Source: Nageia nagi | Lineage: Eukaryota > Pinophyta | Assembly: GCA_050084985.1 (NCBI GenBank) | Contig: JBITNC010000001.1 | Location: forward strand, 162,936,001-163,000,000 | Length of the DNA stretch: 64,000 nucleotides | Reading direction: 5' to 3' | In this document: one piece after another, positions 33,600-45,217 of the stretch | Numbering within the stretch: position 1 is the stretch's first letter | Layout: the number at the start of each line of letters is the position of its first letter | The notes under the pieces: generated by a model | What the model was told of the DNA's origin: nothing | Databases searched by the model: none | The model's input: the letters and a program-made list of their open reading frames with translations, nothing else | Program-made: the position numbers and the translations under genes

Positions 33600-34080
33600 G
33601 TTGTATATAAAATATGTGTTCATTATCATTACAAAATAGAGCATATGCATATGAGTTCTTCACATGTGGATAATTGAACAATGCTAAAATACACATAAGA
33701 GTTTCTCACACATGGATAATTGAACAGTGTTAGATCATGCACATAAAAATTTCTCACACATGGATAACTGAATAGTGCCAAAAGACACATAAGAGTTTCT
33801 CACATATGGATAATTGAATAGGGCAAGATTGATAAAAAAATAGAGTATGCACATATGAGTTCCACACATATGGATAATGAAACAATGCTAAAAAACACAT
33901 AAGAGTTTCTCACATATAGATAGCTAAATAATGTAAGATTGACCAAAAAATAGAGTATGCACATACAAGTTCTTCACATATAGATAACTAAATAGTGCTA
34001 AAAGACACATAAGAGTTCCTCACATATGGATAATTAAATAATGTTAGATTGGTCAATTTATACAACAAGTTCCTCATGTA
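33600..34080 (-). repeat. Minisatellite in the 3' UTR of copia element 2
   Basis: A degenerate unit of about 45-60 bp, with core 'cacataagagtttctcacat' followed by 'atggataattgaa', occurs about eight times (phase points near 33669, 33713, 33763, 33806, 33870, 33925, 33984 and 34026). Alternate units resemble each other most, hinting at a dimeric repeat. Element 1 has about two diverged units here. Confidence 0.8.
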
Positions 34081-34182
34081 GAATGAACTTACCATGAAGG
34101 TGTACAACAAAATCAACACTATACAACACAAAATTCTAATAAAGGTAAAGTTATCATCATAAATATGAATTCAACATAAGAA

Positions 34183-34880
34183 TTCAAACTTCACTCTCCT
34201 TTGAGGATAACTTCACCAACCTAATAGCATCCTTAAGCTTATAGAATTAAGCTTTCAAGAGGGGCTTAGTGAACAAATCAATAGAGTTCAAGGTGGATGG
34301 ATAATACTTCAAGTGTAGGATGACATTAAGAACCTTATCCTTAATAAAATAGGTATAGATTTTCACATGTTTTGTTCTCTAATGAAATATTGGATTCTTA
34401 GCCAAAGAAATAGCTAACTGATTATTGGAAGAGATCAAAGATGAACCACCTTGCTCATACCTAATTTTTTTTAGAATATGCCTTAACCAAATGGCTTCCT
34501 AGGCTGTAACAGACATGGCATGATATTTGGCTTCTATGATGGAAAGAGAAATAGTAGGTTGCTTCTTAGAATCTCAAAAGATAGCACTTGAACCAATGCT
34601 AAACACATACACAGAGATTGACTTCCTATCATCTCTATCTCCTCCATAGTCAGAATCTAAAAATATAGAGATAATAATGGAGGGCAACTTAAAATACTTG
34701 AGAGCAAGATCTTTAATACTTACTACATACTATAAAATATGCTTAACAACATTGAGGTGCTCAACATAAGGTTTTTACATGAATCATGCCATCAAATTCA
34801 TTATAAAGGTAATATCTAGCTGGGATATAGTCAAATACAAAAGACTACCAATTAATTACCTATAAGTTGTAGCATCAGCT
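34183..34880 (-). pseudogene. Copia 2 RNase H remnant
   Basis: This is the equivalent of 11560-12268 and ends KLSSKESEV-stop at 34183. It keeps the copia order and ADI/DNQ-type motifs in broken frames; stops are frequent. Confidence 0.8.
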
Positions 34881-34949
34881 AACTAAGAGTTGGAGCTTAG
34901 AGAAATAGTGATCTTAGGAGAGATTGAGATTGCAAGATATCTACATGCC

Positions 34950-35800
34950 TTTATTCCAAACTTTTGCAAGATGTCTGATATATACTTAGATTAAATAAGG
35001 TAAGTATAATCTTTGTATTGATACACTTGCATACTAAGATAGTAGTGCAAGAGACTAAGATCAGTTATTTCAAACATTAACTTAAGTTTGGATATGCACT
35101 CTAGAATGATTGCATCATTATTTTTGATAATAAAAATATCATCCACATAAAAAAGAATCAATACCATGTCTTATCCTTGATGGAGCACATATAGATTAGA
35201 ATTAGAAAAACACTTGAAGAATACAATGTTTACAAAGTACTCTAAAATCTTCCTATACCAGGCTCAAGGTGCTTACTTAAGTTCATATAAAATACTTCTT
35301 TAGTTTATGCATAAATGACTCTTTACCTTCCATAATGAACCCTTCTAGTTGATTTATGAATATTTTCACATCCAAGTCACTATTGAGAAATGTGTTTTTG
35401 ACATCAAGTTGAAAAACTTTTCATCCTTGAGCTGTAGAAAGAGTAAGAAGAACTCACATAGTAGGCATCTTTGCCATGGGAATAAAGGTTTTCTCATAAT
35501 CTACATTGTATTTCTGAGCAAAACCTTTAGCAATTAATCTTGTCTAATATTTTTTAATATCTTCAATTGAATTGAACTTAACCTTGTAGATCCATTTATT
35601 ACCAATCATATTCTTATCATTAGGATAAAGAACCAAGTCCTAAGTTTTATTTTTTATAAGTACTTCATACTCCACTTTCATGACTTCTATCTAGCACTCA
35701 TGCTTAGAAGCTTCGTTAAAGGTTGAGAGCTTATGGTTGTTATCAATATTGGTAATAAAGGATTTGTTTAAGGTCACCCTTTGTGTTGGAGAATTTTATT
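34950..35800 (-). pseudogene. Copia 2 reverse transcriptase remnant
   Basis: On minus, FYVDDIFII carries YVDD at 35138-35149. Further upstream are the region equivalent to QLDVKSAF (about 35400) and ARLIAKGFAQ..-like sequence (about 35530). The frame is interrupted many times. It aligns with 10740-11460 of element 1. Confidence 0.85.
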
Positions 35801-35986
35801 CTTGAGATGACCTATCTACATCAATATCCAACCAACTAGGAGCAACTAAAGAGTCCTCTAGATCATCAACATCTATGTTAGAAGTAGATTATTCAAAAAT
35901 TTCATTAAACTTTACATCCCTTGAAATGAATACTGCTTTATAGGTTGAAAATTAAAGCTTGTATCTTCTATGCTAACTATCATAAC

Positions 35987-36640
35987 CTATAAAGATGCAT
36001 TTGTTAGCTCTTTGGTCCAACTTCTTCCTTTTCTCATAAATAATGTAAGAGAAATCTTCACAACCAAACATCCTAAGGTGAGAAATGTTAGGTTTCTTCC
36101 TAACCATACCTCAAAAAGAGTTTTACATTGAACAAATTTTATGGGACACCTATTTAAGGTGTAAATAGTAGTGCTCATGGCTCCACCCCATAAGAACTTA
36201 AAAAGATTACCCAACATGCATCTAGCCATCTCCATGATTATTTTATTTTTCTGTTTAACAACACCTTTCTGTTGAGGAGTGTATGGAATTGTAAACTACC
36301 TCTTGATTCCATACTTAGTATAATAGTCATTAAACTCATTGATGTTATATTCTCCCCTATTATTTGATCTTAACATTTTGATTTTAAGGTTAGTTTGATT
36401 CTCAACAAAAGTCTTAAAAATCTTAAAACTCCCAAAAGTTTGATCTTTGTGCTCAAAAAGATACTTAAAGGTCATTCTACTAAAGTCATTAATGAAAGTC
36501 AATACATAAGATGCTCCTCCAAGCAACTTATTCTAAAATGAACCCATTAAATTTAAATGCATAAGTTGAAGAAATTGAGATGCTCTTGTTACCTTATCTT
36601 TTTATCTATGCATCTTACCAAGAATGCACTTCTTGTATAG
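35987..36640 (-). pseudogene. Copia 2 integrase remnant
   Basis: Open stretches read GGASYVLTFINDFSRMTFKYL (36526 downward), MLRSNNRGEYNINEFN (second catalytic Asp as Asn) and MARCMLGNLFKFLWG (36235 downward). The catalytic region is otherwise like element 1. Stops separate the pieces. Confidence 0.88.
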
Positions 36641-36699
36641 ACCAACTGAAGGAGAAATTAAAGGAAAACTTTCCATAAATGTTTGGGCTTTCATGATTT

Positions 36700-37130
36700 C
36701 AATACTTTTGTAGTTAAGGTGTCCTAAATAATGGTGTCAAGGATTGCCCTTAGAACACACACTAGAAGTAAGACACATCTTTGAGAGAACTTGATCCATA
36801 ATATAAAGGTTATCTTTTACAAATCCTTTAATCAAAATGGTAATTCCTTTCTTAATGCACCAACTTTGAGAGTTGAACTCAAAAAAGTACCCTTTTCTAG
36901 CAACTTGAATCATGGAGAGAAGGTTCATCCTTAACTTAAGAAAATAGAGAACATTTTTAAGAATCTTTTCATGAATTAGCACACTCCCAATTCTATGGAT
37001 TTCAAGGGTAGAGTTATCACCTATCACAATTGCATCCTTATTATAATTCTAAAAAAATTTCAACTTTTTTTTTTCAAAGCATAGGTGATTAGTGCAACCA
37101 AAATCAACAATCCATTTATATGAAAAAATG
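36700..37130 (-). pseudogene. Copia 2 protease/pre-integrase remnant
   Basis: WIVDFGCTNHLCFEK (about 37070-37115) is the protease active-site motif with Ser changed to Phe. MIGDNSTLEIHRIGSVLIHE and KNVLYFLKLRMNLLSMIQVA follow. Element 1 has the same peptides at 9320-9740. Confidence 0.88.
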
Positions 37131-38127
37131 CAAGATATGGAGTAGAGTGCTGTAGCAAAACTAGCATGAGTATTTTCTTTTCCTTTGTAATTTTTTACAT
37201 TCCCATTACTTTTATACTTTTCTTTTCTTTTCTTTTTGTAATGATCAATTTCGTTATGACCTTGTATGCCATAATAGTTACAATTGCCATCAAACTTTTC
37301 CTTAGGATAAGAAGTGTTTATTTTGCTTTTTCTATCTCTGTGCTTGAAGTGATTATTGTTACCTTTATTCCTACTATTGTGTTTGTTATTTCTATTATTC
37401 CTATTATTGTTGTAGTCGTTGCCTCTTTTCTCAAATCTTTTAGAAGAAAAAGTGTAAGATTTCTTTTGATGGTTGAACTTCTTCTTGAAAGGAATTTTGG
37501 TTACTTCAAGAGTAATGTTATTATTCTTAAGAGAAGAAATCAACCCTTTATTATTGAGGGTTTTTTCATACTTCAATAGGTGCCTTGAAAGATTCTCAAA
37601 GGAGATAACTTCTTCTTCATCATCAAACCTTCTTTCCATTACTATTAGAAAGTTTTTAAATATTAATGAGAGGCTTTTAAGGATGATGAATACCATGAAC
37701 TCATCATTGATTCAATTGCACCATACATAATAAGTTAGGTTTTTAGATAAATGATTTTGTTTAAGTAGATAGCCACAATTTCATCTTTTCCTTGATGAGA
37801 TTAAAGCAACTTTTGGAGAATTGTAAATTTTCTTAAAAAGTTTGAGCTAAGATAGATTTATTTTAGCTTATTCCATGCATCCTTTGCTAAGGTTGAGGAG
37901 GATATCATTAGGAGCACATCATCTAAAATTGCATGATAAATCATAGAGGTTGTCAAATCATTCTTTATATTGTACACATCTAGTGCCTTCTCATTTGTAT
38001 GAGGTACAAGATTCTTAGTCATTATTTGCCATAGCTTCCTTATTTACAATTCAACTTTCATCTGAAGTTCCTAAATCTCATAGTTAGAACCATCAAGAAT
38101 GTGTTTGGGTAAAAAAGATTCTCCCAT
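37049..38127 (-). pseudogene. Copia 2 gag remnant
   Basis: It starts MGESFLPKHILDGSNYEI at 38127 and reads through UBN2-type gag sequence with stops. It is then open for 215 codons (37696-37049), containing an Asn/Arg/Lys-rich spacer and a zinc knuckle CNYYGIQGHNEIDHY. The first Cys and the His of CX2CX4HX4C remain, but the second and fourth positions are Tyr or Asp/His. The open stretch runs on into the protease motif WIVDFGCTNH, so gag and protease shared one frame. Confidence 0.88.
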
Positions 38128-40919
38128 TTGCTATATAAAAAAAATTATGAAATAATAAGCATGTGTTTTTAATAAACCAAGTAAATAATATATGTTACAT
38201 TTAATATTAAAGATATGCTTGATTTGATTCACAAGTGCAAATGTTCTACAATTCAAATAATAACCCATATACCCAAATGCATTTTTCATCTCAAGAACTG
38301 TAGATGTAGAGTGACATTGTTGAGGCTTATTTTTTAATCTAAAATTAGGCCTTCACTTGGATGCCCACATAAGAGGAGCCCAAGTACTACCAATCCTTAA
38401 CCAGATTCCCTTGAGAAGTAATATACTCTTACAAGGAGAAGTACTAGCTATTTTTTAAAGTTTCAATATTTATTAGATCAATCAAATTATTAATCTTAAT
38501 TAAGTTTCAAGTTATTCTCCTAGGTTATCAAGATATTCCTTGAATAGATATATGGATATATGGTATCACTACACACATACCTATCCACCTATTAGAGTTA
38601 AATTCATACCAACAGAGGACTTAAAGGTAATTAAGCAGTACAAACTTTTCATCACTTGGATCATCGAACTTAAAAGCTATCCTCACCTCATGGATCCCCA
38701 AACAAATCATGTTACAAAATGTACGTGCAAATGTGTTCATTTTAGGGGGTTGCTCATATCAATTTTTATTTTTTTGTTGGTATAAGCAAATAAATCAAAA
38801 TGCGAAACATGAAATAAAAGAGTATAAGTAAAACATCATCCATTCAATAACTTGAAACCTAAGTGTTCAATGGATTTTGTTCACCAACCCCTAAAGGACA
38901 TCATTACATCATCTCTTATTTTGCTTAAGTTTATTTTTGTAAAAAAAATAAGAAATACTTAAGCATAAGCATGTATTAATTCCAAAAGTTTACATAAGTT
39001 ATCTTATCATAAAGAATAAATATTCAACATGTATCTTTTAACTTAAGAAATTAAGTCTTAAGCATACAATATTAACTTAAAAAAAAATTAAGTCCTAAGC
39101 ATGAATTAAAAATTTTAAGTAATAAGCATAAGTACTAATCTTAAGTATGTATCATTTAAAGTTAAGTACTAAGCATGTACCATTAACTTAGAAAATTAAA
39201 ATCTTTGAGCATGCATTAAAAATTAAGCTCCCTTTCTTTTTTCATGATTAAGTAAAAAGCATGCATTAAAAATTTAAGTAAAAGATTTATACCACTCTCC
39301 CCCTCTGTTACTTAAAAAAAAAAGAGCCCTTCAAAAATACATGGAACTCATTTCAAGGGAAAGCTTCATAAATGCATCAGGTATAGACCATTAAGATCAA
39401 GTGCAGGAGTGGGTGGACGTAGCTAAGATATTTTTGCATAGTGTTGGAGAATTGAAAGGGACCATAAGCATGGGGTCCATCTATCGATATGAACATGTTG
39501 GCAATAATAGAAAGATAGTCAACATACTGCCAACATACTACCATGAGAAAGAGAGGGTGGAATTTGATGATGGACAAAAAAATAAAGTCAAAGATCACCA
39601 TAATGTCCTTCTACTAGTTGGTCGATGAGGTTAGGGAGAGATTCATGAAAAAAAAGCACAAGGTAGGTATCGATGGCCAAAAAACATTGGTCAAAGAAGG
39701 GACAAAAAATGAACATGCGCAAGTGGTTCCAGTAGGTGAAGATTTGCATTATTAAAAATGAAGGGCCAAACTCAAAAAAATCACCCACCCAATGTGAGCA
39801 TAGTGTGGAAAAAATGATCGATAGTGGAAGATTTCAAGGCCCTGAGAGGATCTAAAGAGAGCGATGAAGTAATAGGAAAGCAGATGCAAGAGTAGACATC
39901 GTAATGCAAAAGCCATCCATGATGATCAAAACTCATGTAGGAAAGAGCAATATGAAGTCTAAGAAGAGAAATATAGAAGAAAATGGTGCCCTAGATGGCA
40001 CAATAAATGTGGAGATAGCCTCTAAAAATGCCCAAAAAATGCATAACTAGAGTGTAAAAGATCATGGAGGATGCAAGGAAAAAATAACAAAAGACATGCA
40101 CACTACTTTGGCATGAATGGAAGAGCAAGAGAGGGGAACCCTTAACAAGGTCATCGCATGGCTATCTAAGAGCAAACCTTGGTGTTATGGTTATTCACGA
40201 GACTAGGACTCTATGAGTTATAGGAGTAGTTGCATGTAAACAAGTTCGAATGGTGGGGTGAGGGAGGCCATGAGAAAGAAAGGGAGCAAGCGGCCATAGA
40301 GGTGGCAAGACATCAAAAAAGGCTAACACACACAAGACATGAGAGAGTAAGCAAGGGGCATCCAAGGCCATGTAGCGCCCAAATAAAGCTTTTGAAATTT
40401 GTTAAAAAAAATAATAAATATGAGTGTATAAAAGATATTTACAATCATATAGATTACAACTATTTGTAAAAACCAAATACTTTGCTGCCCCTTTATTTTA
40501 ATTAATTTTTTTTATTTTTAAATGCAATTTTTATTGTAATGGTGCTTTACAAATTTGTGAAAAAAAATTGCATTTTTTATTGTAAGCATCCTTTGAAAAA
40601 AAATATAACATATTATTGCTAAAGTTTTTTTTCTTTAAATGCAACTATAAAAAATAGTCTTAGTAAAGAAAATTCATAGCAATAACATATAATTATATTT
40701 TCTTAAAAAAAGGATTGGCTCATAACACAAGGATGTTAGAATCATAATGAAATAATCACAAATAATGAAGGAATTTATACATTTTCTCAATTTTACCTCA
40801 ACAATGAAGTGTAAGATGAAAAACCTAACTCCAAGTTGAGTAGTCTCCAAGGATATGAAGAGGAACCTCCAAAGATGTTGAAGAAGAGCTTCCACACCAA
40901 GAATAAGAGCTTTCACACT
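38128..40919 (-). other. Leader of copia element 2
   Basis: Non-coding. The part nearest gag (38150-38790) matches 7740-8360 of element 1. Motifs with AAGCATGCATTA recur at about 38960-39270, like the ATGCATGC run in element 1. The stretch 39391-40380 is purine-rich on plus (pyrimidine-rich in the element's sense). No gene is supported. Confidence 0.7.
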
Positions 40920-40935
40920 AACTCTGATACCAATT
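40920..40935 (-). other. Primer binding site of copia element 2
   Basis: On minus, AATTGGTATCAGAGTT directly follows the LTR. It is a nearly perfect initiator tRNA-Met site. Confidence 0.88.
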
Positions 40936-41405
40936 TGAAAGAACTAACACTAACAAGATAATTCCTAAACTACCAAGATCACATGAAAGCTTAAATCCAA
41001 TAAATACACAAAGCAATCTCACAACATAAAATCTAAAATGGTTCCTCCAACTAAAAGTACATCCACTAACTATATCTTTACTTCATTCACAAATACAACT
41101 CTCTTACAATCCTCCTAACCTCAACTCCTACACTTCTATCCTATAGCATAACCTTACTTCACAATTGGTGTGTTATTATAAAGAGGAAGCCTTCTATTTA
41201 TAAGCCAAAATCCCTCTTTAGATTACCTAAGCATAACATGCACATCTTTGATCCAAAGGGCATGCTCATGACTTGGAGTGTAGGACAAGTTACATTATTA
41301 TATTCACTAAAATACTTAAAGTATCAAATAATACACTTAAGTATTAATGAATTTACATATAAGATTTAATACAACCTTTACAATAATGCATTATACATTC
41401 CAATA
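40936..41405 (-). repeat. 5' LTR of copia element 2
   Basis: About 470 bp aligned with the 502-bp LTRs of element 1 (shared TTGGAATGTATAATGCATTA, 'gagcatgccc' and 'ggttatgctataggatag' blocks). The outer end is TA instead of TG. Confidence 0.92.
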
Positions 41406-43291
41406 TGAAAGTGGAGGAAAATGAATTAATAAAAATATATTTTCTTATTATTATCTAAGTTTGTCAATTAAACTAATTAGTATCTAATGAGATGATAAGT
41501 ATGTTTAATATTTTTAATAAGTAATTCAAAAACTGTTTAGAATCTTATATTAAATAAACTATGGTTTTAAGATTATGATATTGATATAATGTTTAGTAAA
41601 ATAATTCAAATGGTACCAATTGCATTAATTAATTATTAAAGTATCCAAAACCTTATTGTGAATAATTTAATTATTTAAAATTGATTAATTATAGGGTAAA
41701 TAAATAATGGATTAACGTACATTGACCAAGGAAAGGAGATAATTTCTCCTAAGGTCTATAATTAAATTCATTTGCATAATGGTCAAGTTTAAAAAGGGTT
41801 ATTCTGATCCTCCTCCCTCCTAGTACTTGATCCACACATCAAGTTTCAAGAAGATGTTCTATGCTCGTTGCATGAAGATCAATGGAGATGTTCGATGGTT
41901 GATACAATGATCAAAACCATATGACATGAATAAATTTGAATTACAAACTCATTGGATATGAAATAGTATGATTTTTCAAAAAGATCCCATTAATGATTAA
42001 ATGGGTTGTATTATATTATATTAATTCATTAAAGGTTGTTTTATATTTATGTCGTGTTAATATGGTAAATGGAAAGTAGATGAGTTGTACTTCAATGAAT
42101 TGATTTTATTATATAAATGATTACTAAGTTGTCCTTTTTAGTTAAAATAATATTATGATGGTTTAATGCTATAAATAGTGATGATTACATGAATAGAAGT
42201 AGGAATTAATAGTTGTTATTTCATGATCAGCAATGGGTAGTATAAATCGATTTAAGTAGATGATTTTACTAAGACTCATAAAGAGGTAGATTATTTAGGT
42301 TATTAATTCCAATAAAATCCAAAAATATCCCAACAATTTAGAAACAATCCTAAATTTGAACTACGAAGGTTCTAAATGACAATTTGTGATCACTTGAGAA
42401 ATTTTAGGAACCCTTGGGATCAAAATGGGTACAAATGGAACCTAATGGGAATAAATGGGATCATTTGAGATCCTTTGAGATAAATATGGAGTTTTTAGAT
42501 AATAAGGTCAAGATATTAATGATAAAGTTTTAAAGGATAAAACCTAATCCGACTTAGAATTAGAATCTACCTTCTTAGTAAATGAATTATTAACTTTGAG
42601 ATTTAATCAGTTTATGGTTTACATAGTATATTAATGAATGAAGTGGGGAACTAGGGTCAAAAATGCCACCTAAGTACATGACCTCACATATGAAACCAAA
42701 GTGGGTTATGGCTTTTATTTATTTGCAAGTTATAGAAATTGATTAATTAAATTTATAGGGATCAAATGAATATTTATCAATTGCTTATACAATGATCTTA
42801 AGGATCGATAATAAATAAGAACTCTAAAGACCCAAATTTAGATCATAAGGGAAATGTTCGGAACCCTTTGGGATTAAATGGGATAGTTTGGGAATACTAT
42901 GAGAAATAATTTGGATTGTTTGAGATTGTTATAGGATCTAAATCGTAAGATTTCTCAAACATTGATTTGCACTTAAACTAGTGATATTAAACCTTTATAG
43001 CATAACAAGTACACCTTGTCAAGATTAAGGATATGGTAAATAAGTTCAAACAAAACAAGGGTATGATCATCATGAGTATCTGCTCGCAAGCGAGGATAAG
43101 AATGCCTAGTGAACAAACCTTTGTACTTAGAAAGAAAGGATGAAGACTAAATAAAGTCGATAAGGTATCAATATGTAATACATGTGGGATATAAATCTAT
43201 TAATAGTAAACCTAGTGAATCAAATAGATCGAAAAAAAAATTGGTTCTAACTTTAGGGTTTTTAGATGGTGAAAGATGGAGTAGCATTACA
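41406..43291 (+). repeat. Right LTR of the LARD-like element, part 2
   Basis: It starts with the second TGAAA and aligns with about 24960-26903 of the left LTR. It lacks a segment of about 50 bp present at about 26380-26440 and ends GCATTACA at 43291, followed by AATTT. Confidence 0.9.
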
Positions 43292-43438
43292 AATTTGCCA
43301 CTAAAGCCCTTTAGCAACAATTATCCACTTGTCATCTATAATATCATCACTAAAAGTTACATTTATATGAAGGTGGGTAATAACTGGCTATGTAAGCTCC
43401 AAAAAATCATTACTTTAAGACTAAAAATTATCCTATAG
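43292..43438 (+). pseudogene. Second half of the gypsy gag interrupted by the LARD-like element
   Basis: Across the target site the frame ..KRGFRDRF-N continues as NLPLKPFSNNYPLVIYN... to a stop at 43436-43438. I infer that it was one frame before insertion. The residue content is basic and hydrophobic, with no catalytic motif. Confidence 0.45.
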
Positions 43439-43439
43439 A

Positions 43440-43640
43440 GGCAATTTTCAAGTTCTATGGTGGTAGTTACCATCCTTATAACTAGTAAAAAGGTGATTCT
43501 TCATTACCTTTGTAACTGCTAAAGAGTATATGTATAACTACCCTTGTAACTAACAAAGAGGATATTTTAAAAAATATTAGGGAGGCATTTTTAAACCACC
43601 ATTGTATGATTAGTTAAAAAAAAATTATTGAAAGTGCTTG
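43440..43640 (+). repeat. Short imperfect repeats with GTAACT core
   Basis: Phrases like 'cctttgtaactgctaaagag', 'cccttgtaactaacaaagag' and 'ccttataactagtaaaaag' recur about three times at a spacing of 40-50 bp. Confidence 0.45.
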
Positions 43641-43734
43641 TAAGCATTCTTCCAACATGTGCTACCATGAAAGATTTGGAAGAGAGTATGGACATATATG
43701 AAAGAATAGTTGATATTTTTCATTTAATTTTATG

Positions 43735-43987
43735 GTTGTCAACCTCCTAATATACATGTATGCAAAATATGGAAGAATACATAAGATCCAATAATTATTT
43801 GATAAGTTGCATGACGCAACATAGTTTGATGGACTGTAATGATTAGAGGATATGCATAAATTGGAGTTTTTGAAAACGACCCTACAAAAGTTTAACTTGA
43901 TGCAATTTTTAGGTGTTAATATGGAATCTATAACCTTTGTTAGCAATATTCTATCATGTGATGTCCTACCCAATTTTTCATTTGATT
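43735..43987 (+). pseudogene. PPR repeat fragment
   Basis: The plus frame reads VVNLLIYMYAKYGRIHKIQ-stop-LFDKLHDAT, the PLS-class pattern 'LVDMYAKCGRIEKAQ.LFDKM'. A later phrase, FNLMQFLGVNMESITFVSNILS, matches 'F.QM...GVKPDS.TF..IL..C'. Together they cover about two PPR motifs, with a stop after LEDM's upstream region and the W/N of 'WNAMI' lost. It is a relic of an organelle RNA-editing PPR gene. Confidence 0.75.
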
Positions 43988-43989
43988 AG

Positions 43990-44600
43990 AATAAACTTAC
44001 TATGAAACAATATTATCAACATCACTTTATGATGTAGTTTTACGAGGTAGTTTTATATTGGATTTGATATTATCATCAATTTTTATTTTTCAAGATCTGG
44101 TGGGCTAATGAAAGTTATGAAAGTGATGTGATGATTAGTAATAGCCTACATGGGGTAACATGGATCTTATGGTTGCATGATATAGTTCTTATTTATTTAA
44201 CTAGTTTAGATATCTTAAATATATATCTAAAAAATATCGAGAGATATCATTTTCAATGCATCTATCTTAAATATCTTTATACTTACATAAAATATTATTA
44301 AATAAAAAACATAAAAAAAAATTATAAATAAAAATGAAATAAATATCTCATATTATTTATAAAAAATAATAAATATTACATAACAACAATTATATATGAA
44401 ACAAAAATTAAATATAAAAAAATAATTATGGATATTATTTTTTAAAATGTTTGATTGTTTATTTAAATATTTTAATTATTTTTTAAATATAGTATAACAA
44501 TTATAATTCTAAATTTATTAAAGTTATTTTTTATAATATTAAATTTATTAGTCAATCAATTTTCATTTTTATTTTCTAAAAATGTTTGATAGCTAAACAT
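43990..44600. other. AT-rich intergenic DNA
   Basis: After about 44200 the sequence is nearly all A/T with A-runs. No gene or repeat family is recognised. Confidence 0.5.
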
Positions 44601-44602
44601 TT

Positions 44603-45217
44603 TCCTTTCGTCGTCTTTTATCTACAACAATTCAAGAACATTTTAAACATTAATTCGCATACCAATCCATAAGTAAATTAGGGGTATTTTATCCCGTCCT
44701 CTTCGTTTGGAATCATATTTCTGGATGAAAAGTGTTGAAACAGCGGAGCAGAGATAAAACAGTGTTGTAATCTCACTTTTGGCCATAAATCAATCTGCTA
44801 CTCATTTGCTACAATGTTTTTTGTTCCCTCTAACCAATTTGTCTTCTCGATCTGCCTAGTGCAAAACATTCAACAGAGTACAATCCCAAATTCCCAATTG
44901 AATTGCTCTTAGGAGATGTAAATTAAAAGGCAAGCTTGCGAGCAGAAGAAGATGTAGTTTAGAAAGCATGCAGTCTTAAAAGGAGTTGTGAAAAATGGAG
45001 ATTTAAAAGCGAAGCAGGAGACTCACCTGAAAACCAATTTCAATTGCTATTAGCAGAGGAGGAAGCAGAAATGGGTCTGTGGCCTGAAACGCTGTCGTAT
45101 CTTTCTGGCCAATCAGTTCTGAAAAGGGAAGATATCATGGCGAAGGACAAAACTCACATGAAAACCAATCCGATTGCTTTTGGTGTTTAAAGCTTAGGGA
45201 AGTCGAGGTGGAATTAT
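44603..45217 (-). repeat. Second, internally deleted copy of the TIR gene 5' region
   Basis: 44603-44761 matches 17149-17310 and about 44776-45217 matches about 17786-18266, both in the same orientation. Copy 2 lacks 17311-17785 and about 33 bp near 18120-18150. Its left edge falls just upstream of the exon-like segment and its right edge cuts the TATA box. The GTGAGTCT donor and neighbouring exon are kept. It is a segmental duplicate from which the TIR coding part is absent. Confidence 0.9.

Larger units (their letters stand above)
33188..41405 (-). mobile_element. Ty1/copia LTR retrotransposon 2, lacking its 3' LTR
   Basis: This 8.2-kb minus-strand element of the same family as 5051-13465 lies inside the right LTR of the LARD-like element. 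It has a 5' LTR (40936-41405), a primer site, a long leader, gag, protease, integrase, RT and RNase H remnants and a 3' untranslated region. The PPT and 3' LTR are absent: the left end (TATTGAAATAG...) corresponds to sequence just upstream of the PPT in element 1. A perfect TGAAA duplication still flanks it. Its outer 5' LTR end is TATTGGAATG instead of TGTTGGAATG. Confidence 0.9.
22463..43291 (+). mobile_element. LARD-like non-autonomous long-LTR retrotransposon, with nested copia
   Basis: The element has two long LTRs (about 4.44 kb left, about 4.07 kb right once the nested copia is removed). A TTGGTATCAGAGCGA primer site follows the left LTR and an AAGGGGGAAGTA purine tract precedes the right LTR. 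The right LTR begins TGTAATGACC and ends GCATTACA, giving a 7-base terminal inverted repeat. Target copies are AATTC/AATTT. The internal 4.1 kb holds no RT, integrase, protease or RNase H motif that I can read. This matches the LARD plan (large LTRs, internal domain without pol), whose members need proteins from an autonomous gypsy partner. It inserted into a gypsy gag and was then hit by copia element 2. Confidence 0.85.

Noticed and set aside
37166-37579. 137-codon plus-strand frame rich in I, V and F
   Set aside because: It is antisense to the Lys/Asn/Arg-rich gag of copia element 2; hydrophobicity is a by-product of the complementary codons.
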